From NCBI GenBank assembly GCA_902616715.1, contig CACMTR010000004.1:64028-117052 (forward strand): a DNA stretch of 53,025 bases. Reading direction: 5' to 3'. The translations under genes and the position numbers were made by a program. Of this stretch, positions 34,188 to 43,052 are shown one piece after another. How positions within the stretch are numbered: the stretch's first letter is position 1; the number at the start of each line of letters is the position of its first letter. Source of the DNA: an uncultured SAR86 cluster bacterium (GTDB lineage Bacteria > Pseudomonadota > Gammaproteobacteria > Magnimaribacterales > AG-339-G14). The notes beneath the pieces are model-generated. The model ran no database searches. It worked only from the letters and a program-made list of their open reading frames with translations, and was not told the DNA's origin.

Positions 34188-34956
34188 CAAAATATTAGAA
34201 ACTACAAGAGAAACTGTAAAAAAGTCGATCGCTTACAGACAGATTTCTTCTTTAGAAGAGGATTTTGAAAAATACAACAAACGAGCTTTTGTAAATTCAA
34301 TTTCAGATAGAGTTTCCAAAGAGGAGACCGCAATAATAGCTGAGATTAAAAAAGCATCTCCAAGTAGAGGTCTTATTAGAGAGGATTTCGACCCCAAAAA
34401 AATTGCCGAAGAGTATGAATCTAACGGAGCCACTTGTTTAAGTATTTTGACAGATGAACCTTTTTTTCAAGGAAAACTAGAGTATTTAGATAGTGTAAGA
34501 AATTCATGTGAACTGCCAATTTTAAGAAAAGATTTTATAATAGACCCTTATCAAATATACGAAACAAAGGCTAATGGAGGAGACTGCATTCTTCTGATCG
34601 TTGCAGCGCTAGATGTCGTTCAACTCAAAGATTTTTCAGAGTTAGCTCAAGAACTAGATTTAGATTTTTTTATAGAAGTACACTCTGAGAGTGAATTAAC
34701 AGAAGCCTTATCAATAAATCCTAGCTTAGTTGGAATTAATAATAGAGATTTAACAACTTTTGAGGTGGATAAAAATTTATCTGTTAAGTTATCCAGAAAG
34801 ATCCCTAAGGATATTACCGTGGTTTCAGAAAGTGGAATAAATTCAAAAGAAGATATTTTGTCTTCAAAAGAGCAGGGCATACATAGTTTTTTAATTGGGG
34901 AGAGTTTGATGAGAGAACCTAGCCCTGGAGAAGCCCTAAAAAAAATTCTTTTTTAA
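34174..34956 (+). CDS. trpC: Indole-3-glycerol-phosphate synthase
   Basis: Closes the indole ring from CdRP. 260 residues, not fused to TrpF. Seen: AEIKKASPSRGLIREDFDP near 55-73 with the catalytic Lys, SILTDEPFFQG near 90-100, LRKDFIIDPYQIYET near 115-129, GINNRDLTTFEVD near 188-200 and VVSESGI. The TTG one codon earlier is less likely than the ATG at 34174. Last gene of trpEGDC; trpF, trpB and trpA are not in the window. Convergent with purD, with five bases between the stops. Confidence 0.96.
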   Translation: MNQLSKILETTRETVKKSIAYRQISSLEEDFEKYNKRAFVNSISDRVSKEETAIIAEIKKASPSRGLIREDFDPKKIAEEYESNGATCLSILTDEPFFQGKLEYLDSVRNSCELPILRKDFIIDPYQIYETKANGGDCILLIVAALDVVQLKDFSELAQELDLDFFIEVHSESELTEALSINPSLVGINNRDLTTFEVDKNLSVKLSRKIPKDITVVSESGINSKEDILSSKEQGIHSFLIGESLMREPSPGEALKKILF

Positions 34957-34961
34957 ATAAA

Positions 34962-36227
34962 TTACTGTTTTCTTTTCCCAATGTCTCTTCGGTAAAACGC
35001 ACCTTCCCAATTTATTTTTGATGTGGCTTTATAAGTTATGTTGAAAGCATCATTTAAGTTATCACCTAGTCCAGTCACACATAAAACTCTACCCCCATCA
35101 GAACGAATTTCATTAAGCTCTTTTTTGGTTCCACAATGAAAAACTTTGACATAAGAACTTTCTTCAAAAATCCCAGATATTGGAAATCCTGTTTCATACT
35201 TTTCAGGATAGCCTTTAGAAGCCATTACAACTCCTAATGCAAACCTATCGTCCCACTCGATAGATTGATTATGTAACTCTTTTCTTGCGGCCTTAAAACA
35301 CAAATCTAGAAAATCACTTTTCATTCTCATTAATATTGGTTGTGTCTCAGGGTCTCCAAATCTGCAGTTATATTCTAAAACTTTAATATCTTCTTTATTA
35401 ATCATTAAGCCAGCATATAAGAAGCCTTTATATACTATCTTCCTTCTCTTTAACTCATCCAAAGTAGGTTGAATTATTTCGTCTAAGATTTTTTTATTAT
35501 ATTCCTCATCAATTAAAGGAGTAGGTGAAAAAGCACCCATCCCCCCTGTATTTGGGCCTTCGTCACCATCATCTCTTTGCTTATGATCTTGTGAGCTTGC
35601 TAAAGGTACAATACTCTCACCATCACAAAGCACAATAAAACTTGCTTCTTCACCTTCTAAAAACTCTTCAATAACTAAAATATCTCCTGCTGAGCCCAAT
35701 TTTTTATCAACCATCAAAGAATTTAATGCTTCCAAAGCTTCCTCCCTAGAAAAAGCCACGATCACTCCTTTCCCTCCTGCAAGTCCATCTGCTTTTAGGA
35801 CAATAGGTATTTCACAATTTTCAAGAAATTTTTTTGCTAGTAGGGGATCTGAAAAGACTTCGTAGTCTGCGGTAGGAATATTACCTTTCTTCAATACATC
35901 TTTCATAAAGATTTTTGAACCTTCCATTTGAGCAGCAAGTTTATTTGGCCCCAAACAAAGTAAGTCATTTTCTTCGAATAGGTCAATTAAACCTGAGACT
36001 AAAGGCGCTTCAGGACCAACAATAGTTAGGTCTATTTCTTGATTTTTTGCAAACGATAGCAATCCTTCTAAATCCTCAGCTCTAAAATCAATATTTTCTG
36101 TTTTGGGTTCTTCTTCCGTTCCAGCATTTCCCGGAGCAACATATATTTTTGTGCATAATTCACTCTGAGACAGCTTCCATGTAATCGCGTGTTCTCTGCC
36201 GCCAGAACCAATCACTAAAACCTTCAT
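34962..36227 (-). CDS. purD: Phosphoribosylamine-glycine ligase (GARS)
   Basis: Second step of purine synthesis: phosphoribosylamine plus glycine plus ATP to GAR. 421 residues, ATP-grasp. Seen: VLVIGSGGREHAI near 3-15, VGPEAPLVSGLID near 70-82, KADGLAGGKGVIVA near 145-158, EEFLEGEEASF, GPNTGGMGAFSP and the metal-site EYNCRFGDPETQ. It starts on the base immediately before the purH stop region, as in the usual purH-purD operon. Confidence 0.97.
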   Translation of the reverse strand: MKVLVIGSGGREHAITWKLSQSELCTKIYVAPGNAGTEEEPKTENIDFRAEDLEGLLSFAKNQEIDLTIVGPEAPLVSGLIDLFEENDLLCLGPNKLAAQMEGSKIFMKDVLKKGNIPTADYEVFSDPLLAKKFLENCEIPIVLKADGLAGGKGVIVAFSREEALEALNSLMVDKKLGSAGDILVIEEFLEGEEASFIVLCDGESIVPLASSQDHKQRDDGDEGPNTGGMGAFSPTPLIDEEYNKKILDEIIQPTLDELKRRKIVYKGFLYAGLMINKEDIKVLEYNCRFGDPETQPILMRMKSDFLDLCFKAARKELHNQSIEWDDRFALGVVMASKGYPEKYETGFPISGIFEESSYVKVFHCGTKKELNEIRSDGGRVLCVTGLGDNLNDAFNITYKATSKINWEGAFYRRDIGKRKQ

Positions 36228-37787
36228 TTAGTGTCTAAAATGTCTCATTCCAGTAAAAATCATTATCATGTCTGCCTCATCAGCAGCTGAAATTACTTCT
36301 TCATCTCTGATAGAACCTCCTGGTTGAATAACACAAGAAATTCCGTTTTTTGCAGCCTCATCAATACTATCTCTGAATGGAAAGAAAGCATCAGAAGCCA
36401 TGCAAGAGCCTTTTAAGTCAAATCCTGCTTTCTTAGCTTTTCTTACAGCAATTTCTGCGCTATCTATTCTGCTCATTTGCCCTGCACCGATGCCTAAAGT
36501 CTGGTTATTAGAGGCATAAACGATTGCGTTTGATTTTACATATTTACAAACTTTCCAAGCAAAAAAAGAATTGGTTAATTCATGTTGATTTGGAACTCTT
36601 TTTGAAACAGTTTTTAAATCATTAATTTGAATTTCGCCTGTATCTATGCTCTGTAAAAGCAGACCAGAATTTACTGAATGAAACTTCATTCCTGAATCGC
36701 TTTTTTTTAAATTTTTGATTTCTAATAATCTAACATTTTTTTTGTCTTGAAAAGACTCCAAAGCACCATTCGTAAACTTCGGTGCCGCTACGACCTCAAT
36801 AAATTGGTTGTCCTTTAAAAAATTAGATGTTTCTTCGTCTAATTCTTTATTAAAAGCAATGATTCCCCCAAAAGCTGAAGTTGGATCACAAGCGAACGCT
36901 TTTTTATAAGCTTTAAATATATTTTCGGATGAAGCGACACCGCAAGGATTGGCGTGTTTCACAATCACACAAGAAGGTTCAGAAAAATTAGAAACACATT
37001 CTATAGCAGCGTCTGCATCGGCAATATTATTGTAAGAAAGTTCTTTTCCTTGTAATTGAACAGCAGACGAAATTCCAGATGATTTTTTATAGTTTTCTAA
37101 ATAAAAAGCTGCTTTCTGATGAGGATTTTCTCCATATCTTAACTCATCAACTTTGTTAAATTTTCCAAAAATAGAGTTGGGCAAATCATTTTGACCAAGT
37201 GCTTCAAGATAATCTGATATAGCGAGATCATAATCTGTAATTAAGCTGAAAGCTTTCTTGGCAAGCATTAGTCTAGTTTCATAAGAGATTTCTTTATTTT
37301 TTTCAAACTCATTTTTAAAATCTTCATAATCGTTTGGAGAAGATATTACAGCTACGTGATAAAAATTTTTTGCCGCAGCTCTGGTCATGGTTGGACCGCC
37401 TATATCTATGTTTTCAATGGCTTCTTCTAGGGAGCTATTGTTAGAAATTGTTTTTTTAAAAGGGTATAAGTTAACTACTACAAGATCAATTTCTTCAATA
37501 GAATTTTTTTCTATTTCGTCTTTATCTTTTATTCTTCTTGATAAGATTCCCGCGTGAACTTTAGGATGTAAAGTTTTGACTCTTCCCCCCATCATTTCAG
37601 GAGATCCAGTAAAAGACGAAATATCTATTGCTTCAATATTATTTTCTCTTAAATGTTTTAAAGTCCCGCCAGTAGAAATAATTTCCACATTTTCTTTTTG
37701 CAGAGAATTAGCTAACTCTATAATGCCGCTTTTATCAGAAACACTTAGCAAAGCTCTTCGTATTTTTATTGAAGAGTTTTTAGTCAT
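36228..37787 (-). CDS. purH: Bifunctional AICAR transformylase / IMP cyclohydrolase
   Basis: Catalyses the last two steps to IMP. 519 residues. An MGS-like cyclohydrolase domain comes first (ALLSVSDKSGII near 13-24, STGGTLKHL, GRVKTLHPKVHAGIL near 68-82), then the transformylase domain with LRYGENPHQKAAFY, KHANPCGVA near 267-275 and SDAFFPFRDSIDEAAK, ending IFTGMRHFRH as in the family. One base separates it from fis upstream; followed directly by purD. Confidence 0.97.
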   Translation of the reverse strand: MTKNSSIKIRRALLSVSDKSGIIELANSLQKENVEIISTGGTLKHLRENNIEAIDISSFTGSPEMMGGRVKTLHPKVHAGILSRRIKDKDEIEKNSIEEIDLVVVNLYPFKKTISNNSSLEEAIENIDIGGPTMTRAAAKNFYHVAVISSPNDYEDFKNEFEKNKEISYETRLMLAKKAFSLITDYDLAISDYLEALGQNDLPNSIFGKFNKVDELRYGENPHQKAAFYLENYKKSSGISSAVQLQGKELSYNNIADADAAIECVSNFSEPSCVIVKHANPCGVASSENIFKAYKKAFACDPTSAFGGIIAFNKELDEETSNFLKDNQFIEVVAAPKFTNGALESFQDKKNVRLLEIKNLKKSDSGMKFHSVNSGLLLQSIDTGEIQINDLKTVSKRVPNQHELTNSFFAWKVCKYVKSNAIVYASNNQTLGIGAGQMSRIDSAEIAVRKAKKAGFDLKGSCMASDAFFPFRDSIDEAAKNGISCVIQPGGSIRDEEVISAADEADMIMIFTGMRHFRH

Positions 37788-37788
37788 T

Positions 37789-38034
37789 TTAAATAAGTTT
37801 ATGTACTTTTAATTTTGTTCTAAGAGTTCCCCTGTTTATCCCTAACATTTTACTTGCTTCAGACTGATTCCAATTGCAATGGATCATTACTTCTTCCAAT
37901 AGAGGTTTTTCAACCTCTTTCATAACCATCTCAAAGACATCTTTTGCTTTGTTCCCATCTAAGTTTTTAAAATATCTTCTCATCGAGAGTCCTACTTGAT
38001 ACTTGAGGGTTTTTTTTTCTTCGTTTGCTGCCAT
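37789..38034 (-). CDS. fis: Fis family nucleoid-associated DNA-binding protein
   Basis: 81-residue DNA-bending protein. The C-terminal helix-turn-helix is clear: MIHCNWNQSEASKMLGINRGTLRTKLK near 50-76, preceded by the dimerisation helices. Slightly shorter than E. coli Fis (98) and lacking most of its beta-hairpin arm. dusB, normally the upstream partner, is absent; instead the gene sits between a histidine phosphatase and purH in one transcript. Could control rRNA, tRNA and recombination; targets cannot be seen from here. Confidence 0.93.
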   Translation of the reverse strand: MAANEEKKTLKYQVGLSMRRYFKNLDGNKAKDVFEMVMKEVEKPLLEEVMIHCNWNQSEASKMLGINRGTLRTKLKVHKLI

Positions 38035-38035
38035 T

Positions 38036-38593
38036 TTAGTTAACTATTGAGTTTAGTTGGTTTCCTAAACTAATTAATTCAACTTCATTTCCTTTTTTAT
38101 TTAATTCAGTTATTGAACAATTATCTGGGTAAAAACAGACCATAGAAGGATTTTTTTCTACATGAGCTACTATAGTATTTATCACCATAAAATGGGAAAA
38201 AATTATTGTAGAATTTTCAATTTTTTTAATTTCTGAAATTATATTTTCATGCCAATTCTTTTGAGGTTTTTCTAGTTCATCTATCTTTTTATTAAAAATC
38301 TCCTTTAACCATTTTTGTCTATTTTTAAAAGAAACTCCAGGAGATGGAATCTCAGTATAAGTGGAATCAATTGAGAGACGCTTTTTGAGTTTTGTCTTTA
38401 ATTTTTCTCCAGTTTCTAAAGCTCTTTTTAAGGGACTGCTCTTTAAATCGAAATTTTCAATATCTTTAAATTTAAACAAAATCTCAGCACATTCTTCAGC
38501 TTGATAAATACCTAAATTACTCAGCCCAGGGTCTGAAGACTTTTCCCAAGAAGCAGATGCTTCTCCGTGTCGAACTAATATAATTTTCGTCAT
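38036..38593 (-). CDS. Histidine phosphatase family protein
   Basis: 185-residue member of the phosphoglycerate-mutase-like superfamily. Seen: the catalytic RHG motif LVRHGEASASW near 6-16, LSNLGIYQAEECAEIL near 25-40, LKSSPLKRALETGEKL near 50-65 and the late His in IIFSHFMVIN. The GEASASWE...DPGLSNLG pattern differs from SixA, and resembles the general PhoE/GpmB-like phosphatases; substrate unknown. One base from fis. Divergent from rsmE with 36 bases between starts. Confidence 0.85.
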   Translation of the reverse strand: MTKIILVRHGEASASWEKSSDPGLSNLGIYQAEECAEILFKFKDIENFDLKSSPLKRALETGEKLKTKLKKRLSIDSTYTEIPSPGVSFKNRQKWLKEIFNKKIDELEKPQKNWHENIISEIKKIENSTIIFSHFMVINTIVAHVEKNPSMVCFYPDNCSITELNKKGNEVELISLGNQLNSIVN

Positions 38594-38629
38594 AGTTTAA
38601 TTTTTCTTGAGATTATGAATAATAACTGA

Positions 38630-39328
38630 ATGAGAATACCAAGGATATATTATCCTGACGAACTTAGAGAAAATTCTAAAATAAATCTAACTGCAAAAGG
38701 ACTTAATCACTTAAGAGTTTTAAAACTAAAAAGAGGAAACAAGGTTGAAATTTTCAATGGTAAAGGAAAAGTCTCAATAGGAGTTATAGAAAATCTTGGA
38801 CGTGATGAATTATTAGTAAATCTCAATGAAAAAATAACCCAAGAAAAAGCAATTTCTCCAGAAATTAACTTGGGAGTATCGAATATTAGAAATTTTGATA
38901 AAGTTGTAAAAGATTCCTCTCAGATGGGAGTTACTTCGTTAACTTCTCTTGTGACTAGTAGAACTAAACAACGCAATTTAAAAGAAGAAAAAGTTAAAAG
39001 GTGGAATTCGATATCTTCAAGTTCTTGTGAGCAGTCTGGGTTAAATTGGATACCAAAAATCTCTCAAATGAAGATAGAAAAATGGGTAGAAAATTCAAAT
39101 AATGAATCTAAGTATTTTTTGAATCCTAGATCAAAACTTTTTATAGGTGATATAGAAGAATTTTCTGCAATTGATTTAGTCATTGGTCCTGAAGGAGGTT
39201 TTTCTTCTGAGGAGGAAAGTTTTCTAGCACAAAAAAATTTTATTGGTATCAACTGCGGTAATTTAATAATTAAAACCGAATCAATGCCTATAGTAGTATT
39301 ATCAATGTTGAAGGTTTTAGCGGAGTAA
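38630..39328 (+). CDS. rsmE: 16S rRNA (uracil1498-N3)-methyltransferase
   Basis: SPOUT methyltransferase modifying U1498 in the 30S decoding region. 232 residues. Seen: N-terminal PUA-like domain with HLRVLKLKRGNKVEIFNGKG near 27-46, then the knotted domain with SSSSCEQSGLNWIP, VIGPEGGFSSEEE near 183-195 and the closing IKTESMPIVVLSML. Five bases before gshB, matching the Pseudomonas rsmE-gshB-tonB order. Confidence 0.95.
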   Translation: MRIPRIYYPDELRENSKINLTAKGLNHLRVLKLKRGNKVEIFNGKGKVSIGVIENLGRDELLVNLNEKITQEKAISPEINLGVSNIRNFDKVVKDSSQMGVTSLTSLVTSRTKQRNLKEEKVKRWNSISSSSCEQSGLNWIPKISQMKIEKWVENSNNESKYFLNPRSKLFIGDIEEFSAIDLVIGPEGGFSSEEESFLAQKNFIGINCGNLIIKTESMPIVVLSMLKVLAE

Positions 39329-39333
39329 TTTGA

Positions 39334-40269
39334 ATGAATAAAATTGGAATAGTTATGGATCCAATTTCCGAGATTAATTATAAAAAAGATTCTACTTTGC
39401 TTTTGATGCATGAATTACAAAATCAAGATAAAGAACTCTTTTATATAAATAAGGATGATTTATTTTTTTCAAATCAGACTCCAATGGCAATAAGTCAACA
39501 AGTTAATGTCTTTATGAATGAAATTAAATGGTTTGATTTGCAACCGGCAAAAAAAATTAAATTGACGTCTCTTGACTTAATTTTAATGAGACAAGATCCG
39601 CCATTTGATATGAATTTTATCAACAATACTTATGTTTTAGAGGCCGCAGAAAATCAAGGATTAAAAGTTATAAATAAACCTTCAAGCTTAAGAACATTTA
39701 ATGAAAAATTGTCTACCTTGAATTACCCAGATTTAATAACTGAGACCATTGTCACTTCTAATAAAACTTTAATGGAGGAGTTTATAAATTCTCATAAAAA
39801 AACAGTGTTGAAACCTTTAGGCTTGATGGGCGGAGATGGGATAAAAATTGTTACATCTGAGAATAGCTCTAAAGTGTTAGAACAAACTATGGTGAATAGC
39901 TCTGAAATGATGATGTTACAAAAATTCATTGATGATGTTTATTCCGGAGATCGAAGAATTTTGTTGATCAATGGCAATATACCAAAATCAGTTGTTTTGA
40001 GAATGCCCCCCGATGGAGATTTTAGAGGAAATTTAGCTATTGGAGGCACGGCAAAAACAGAACCGCTAAATGAGAGAGATATTGAAATAGCTAATTCTGT
40101 CAAAGGCGATCTTCTTAAACAGGGCATATTTATTGCTGGCTTAGACGTTGTTGGAGGTTTCCTAACTGAAATTAACATAACTTGTCCAACATGTTTTAGA
40201 GAATTATTTGATCAAACGGATGAAAATTTAGCTAAAGCTTTTGCCGATCAGTTGGATGACTTAATCTGA
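39334..40269 (+). CDS. gshB: Glutathione synthetase
   Basis: Joins gamma-glutamylcysteine and glycine with ATP. 311 residues, ATP-grasp. Seen: IGIVMDPISEINYKKDST near 4-21, LILMRQDPPFDM near 82-93, KPSSLRTFNEKL near 114-125, VLKPLGLMGGDGI near 151-163, GDRRILLINGNIPKSVV near 204-220 and EINITCPTCFREL near 286-298. Ends with a one-base overlap into the TonB-like gene. gshA is not in the window. Confidence 0.97.
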   Translation: MNKIGIVMDPISEINYKKDSTLLLMHELQNQDKELFYINKDDLFFSNQTPMAISQQVNVFMNEIKWFDLQPAKKIKLTSLDLILMRQDPPFDMNFINNTYVLEAAENQGLKVINKPSSLRTFNEKLSTLNYPDLITETIVTSNKTLMEEFINSHKKTVLKPLGLMGGDGIKIVTSENSSKVLEQTMVNSSEMMMLQKFIDDVYSGDRRILLINGNIPKSVVLRMPPDGDFRGNLAIGGTAKTEPLNERDIEIANSVKGDLLKQGIFIAGLDVVGGFLTEINITCPTCFRELFDQTDENLAKAFADQLDDLI

Positions 40270-40823
40270 TGAAGTTAAAAATATATGCCTTCCTTTTTAT
40301 CTCGTTTGGTCTTCATTTTTTCTTTTTAGCTGGATTCAGTTTTATTTCAACATTCTCTAGTAATCATAATAATTTCGTAAGCATTAATTTGAATTTTTCG
40401 AAATTCAAAGAACTTGACACTCAAATTAATAAAGAATCAACATATAATTATCTTGGATCTGGACCTTTAAAAAATAATCTAGAATATTCAAAAAAACTTG
40501 TTACTGAGAAAGAGATCGATACGGTTACAAATTTATACGTAAGCGCATGGCAAAGGCAGATAGAGAGCATAGGGAATTCTTCTTTTAAACAATACTTTAA
40601 ACATTCTAATCCAGTCTCTTTAAGACTTTCAGCTACATTGAACTCTAATGGCGAGCTCATCAACTACAAACTCATAAAATCTTCTGGAGAAGAAATTTTG
40701 GATAATGTGGCAATAGAAATTCTTAAGATGGCATCGCCATTCACGCCTTTTAATGAATCAATGAAAGAGTTTAACGAAATTACGATTGTTAGAGATTGGA
40801 ACTTTGGCGCCCCAAAGATATGA
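40269..40823 (+). CDS. TonB-like energy transducer, short
   Basis: 184-residue protein with a single N-terminal membrane helix carrying the TonB SxxxH motif (Ser12 to His16 in SFGLH) and a C-terminal TonB fold (about 95-180) with SLRLSATLNSNGELINYKLIKSSG and a closing SPFTPF...IVRDWNFG. The proline-rich periplasmic spacer of classical TonB is absent, so the reach across the periplasm would be short. Position between gshB and ruvX is that of the Pseudomonas gshB-tonB locus; algH, normally next, is missing. It may energise outer-membrane receptors such as the one at 45093, or have a structural role. Confidence 0.82.
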   Translation: MKLKIYAFLFISFGLHFFFLAGFSFISTFSSNHNNFVSINLNFSKFKELDTQINKESTYNYLGSGPLKNNLEYSKKLVTEKEIDTVTNLYVSAWQRQIESIGNSSFKQYFKHSNPVSLRLSATLNSNGELINYKLIKSSGEEILDNVAIEILKMASPFTPFNESMKEFNEITIVRDWNFGAPKI

Positions 40824-41227
40824 CAACTAAACTTTTAGGAATAGATTACGGAACTAAAAATGTTGGATTTTCTATAGGAAACTCTTTGACGAAGACTTCT
40901 ACAAATTTTTTTTCTTTTTCTTATAAAGAAAAAATAGATCTTTTGCAAAAGATCTCAGATATTTGTGAAGAGTGGGATATAAACAAAATTGTCTTTGGCA
41001 TGCCCTATAATCAAGATGGCTCAAAAAATAAAATGTGCAGAGAAATAGAAAAGTTTTCAAAAAAAATAACAACCCAAAAAAAAGTGGATGTTTATTTTCA
41101 TGATGAGAACTTTACTTCAATGGAATTCAAAATTGAGCAAAAACATAATAATATAGGAAACCTTGATGATTCTCATGGTTATGCTGCGAAATTAATTTTA
41201 GAATCTTTTATGAGAGAACAATTGTAA
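40820..41227 (+). CDS. ruvX: YqgF/RuvX, putative pre-16S rRNA nuclease
   Basis: 135-residue RNase H-fold protein; YqgF trims the 5' end of pre-16S rRNA and is related to Holliday-junction resolvases. Seen: LLGIDYGTKNVGFSIG near 5-20 with the catalytic Asp, KIVFGMPYNQDGSKNKM near 62-78, YFHDENFTSMEFK near 96-108 and the closing DDSHGYAAKLILESF with the Asp-Ser-His acidic pocket. A TTG start at 40796 would add eight residues lacking family similarity. ATGA overlap with the TonB-like gene. Confidence 0.92.
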   Translation: MTTKLLGIDYGTKNVGFSIGNSLTKTSTNFFSFSYKEKIDLLQKISDICEEWDINKIVFGMPYNQDGSKNKMCREIEKFSKKITTQKKVDVYFHDENFTSMEFKIEQKHNNIGNLDDSHGYAAKLILESFMREQL

Positions 41228-42985
41228 ATGGCTGGTTTTTTACCCGATAGTTTTATACAGAGAGTGCTAGATGAAACAGACGTTGTTTCTCTAATAGATT
41301 CTTATATACCTTTGCAGAAAAAAGGGAAAGATCATTGGTCTTTATGTCCATTTTGTGAAGACGGAAATAATCCATCTTTTAGCGTAAGTTCTCAGAAACA
41401 ATTTTATTATTGTTTTAGATGCAGAGCATCTGGAAACGCTATTGGATTTTTAATGAATTACCAATCTAAAGATTTTCTTGATGCTGTAGAAACTTTGGCT
41501 GCAAATGCAGGTCTCGAGCTGCCAAAAAAAATAAATAGCGAATCTTTTGAAAAGTATAAAAAAATAATCGATGCTAATGTTGCAGCTAAAGAATATTTCG
41601 TAAGTCAGATTTCGAAGAACCCCAAAGGAAAAAAAATAAATGACTATCTTTTAAATAGAGGAATTAGCGAAGAAGTTATAGAGGAGTTCGAAATTGGCTT
41701 TGCTCCAGAGGGCTGGACAAACTTGCATGATCATTTTACGAATTCAAATAAAAAAGAATTTATAAACGATGAAGTAGGCCTCTTTAAAAAAAGCGAGAAA
41801 AATAAAGTATATGATGGCTTTAGAAATAGAATAATTTTTCCTATCAAATCAAAAAAAGGTCACGTGATTGGCTTTGGTGGAAGGGTCATTGATGAAGAGA
41901 TGCCTAAATATCTTAATTCTCCAGAAAATGAAGTTTTTAAGAAAGGAAAAGAATTATATGGACTACATGAGGTTCTAAAAAATAATAGAAGTTTAAAAAA
42001 AGTAATTGTTGTTGAAGGTTATACTGATGTTTTGTCTCTTTTCTCTAAAAATATTAAATATGCAGTTGCAACTCTTGGGATCGCAACAAGTAAAAATCAT
42101 CTAGAAAAATTATTTAGTCATGTAGATGAGGTAATTTTTTGTTTTGACGGAGATGAAGCTGGGATGAAAGCTGCTGAATCTGCTATGAAAATTTGTTTAC
42201 CTATTATCCGGGATGGGAAAATTCTTAAATTTTTATTTCTTCCTAACAATGAAGACCCTTCCAGTTTGTTGGAGAAAGAAGGAAAAGAAGAATTTGAGAA
42301 AAGAATAGAATCTTCAAGAGTTCTTTCCGATTATTTGTTTGAGTTAGTTTTGAATAAATACGATGACTCTATTGAAAACAAAGCAGCTGCGTCAAAAGAA
42401 TTTATGAGTTTAATTTCATCTATGCCTGGGAGTAATTATAAAAATATTTTAATTCAAGAATTTTCAAAAAAAGTAGATATTAAGCTTGAAGAAGAAGTTA
42501 AAGTCATTCCGAAAAGAAAGCAAATTAAAGTTTCGGAAGAAAAAGAATTCGATTATGAGCTCGATAAAGTTACAAAAAGTATAGTTAAGACATTAATTGA
42601 AAGTCCTGAGTTATCTCATCTTGATGAATTGAATTTTTTAATGCGATCGGAAGAAGATTTTTTATCAAAATTTATAAATTTTCTTAGAACTAAAGACAAA
42701 CCTACTTTTCCGATGATTCTCCATGCTTTTGAGGAGCAGAAGACTTTTTTGATTAATTTAACAGAAGATAAAAATTTAATTTCTCCGGATGCCGCTAAAG
42801 AATACATCATACAAGCAATAAATTTTTTAAAAAGAAATGACAAGGTAAAGTTTCAAGATAAGCTAAGGTCCAAATATTTGGATGGATCGATGACTGAAAA
42901 AGAAAAGATAGAGTTCAAAAAAACTCTCTTAGAAAACTTTGACAATTTGGACGAATCTGAGATTCAAATTTTGAAAGAGATATAA
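41228..42985 (+). CDS. dnaG: DNA primase DnaG, with Cys4 zinc finger
   Basis: Makes RNA primers at the fork. 585 residues. Zinc domain: Cys40, Cys43, Cys62 and Cys65 (LCPFC...YCFRC); family members normally have His at the second position (CPFH). Then the RNA polymerase core with KKINDYLLNRGIS, FAPEGWTNL, GRVIDEEMPKYLNSPEN, TOPRIM motif VVEGYTDVLSL near 259-269 and FCFDGDEAGMKAAE near 305-318, and a helicase-binding C-terminal domain. It starts on the base after the ruvX stop and precedes rpoD, the remnant of the macromolecular synthesis operon; rpsU is elsewhere. Confidence 0.96.
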   Translation: MAGFLPDSFIQRVLDETDVVSLIDSYIPLQKKGKDHWSLCPFCEDGNNPSFSVSSQKQFYYCFRCRASGNAIGFLMNYQSKDFLDAVETLAANAGLELPKKINSESFEKYKKIIDANVAAKEYFVSQISKNPKGKKINDYLLNRGISEEVIEEFEIGFAPEGWTNLHDHFTNSNKKEFINDEVGLFKKSEKNKVYDGFRNRIIFPIKSKKGHVIGFGGRVIDEEMPKYLNSPENEVFKKGKELYGLHEVLKNNRSLKKVIVVEGYTDVLSLFSKNIKYAVATLGIATSKNHLEKLFSHVDEVIFCFDGDEAGMKAAESAMKICLPIIRDGKILKFLFLPNNEDPSSLLEKEGKEEFEKRIESSRVLSDYLFELVLNKYDDSIENKAAASKEFMSLISSMPGSNYKNILIQEFSKKVDIKLEEEVKVIPKRKQIKVSEEKEFDYELDKVTKSIVKTLIESPELSHLDELNFLMRSEEDFLSKFINFLRTKDKPTFPMILHAFEEQKTFLINLTEDKNLISPDAAKEYIIQAINFLKRNDKVKFQDKLRSKYLDGSMTEKEKIEFKKTLLENFDNLDESEIQILKEI

Positions 42986-43016
42986 TAAATTTAGCAAATT
43001 TATTTATGTTTTAAGA

Positions 43017-43022
43017 TATAAT
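43017..43022 (+). promoter_or_regulatory. Candidate -10 element upstream of rpoD
   Basis: A perfect TATAAT lies 31-36 bases upstream of the rpoD ATG, in the only gap (67 bases) of the dnaG-rpoD region. No good -35 hexamer is found at 16-18 bases upstream, so the promoter would be weak or activator-dependent. An AAAGGA ribosome binding site follows at 43037-43042. Confidence 0.35.
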
Positions 43023-43052
43023 TCCTTACTTTTTTCAAAGGACAACTAAAAT

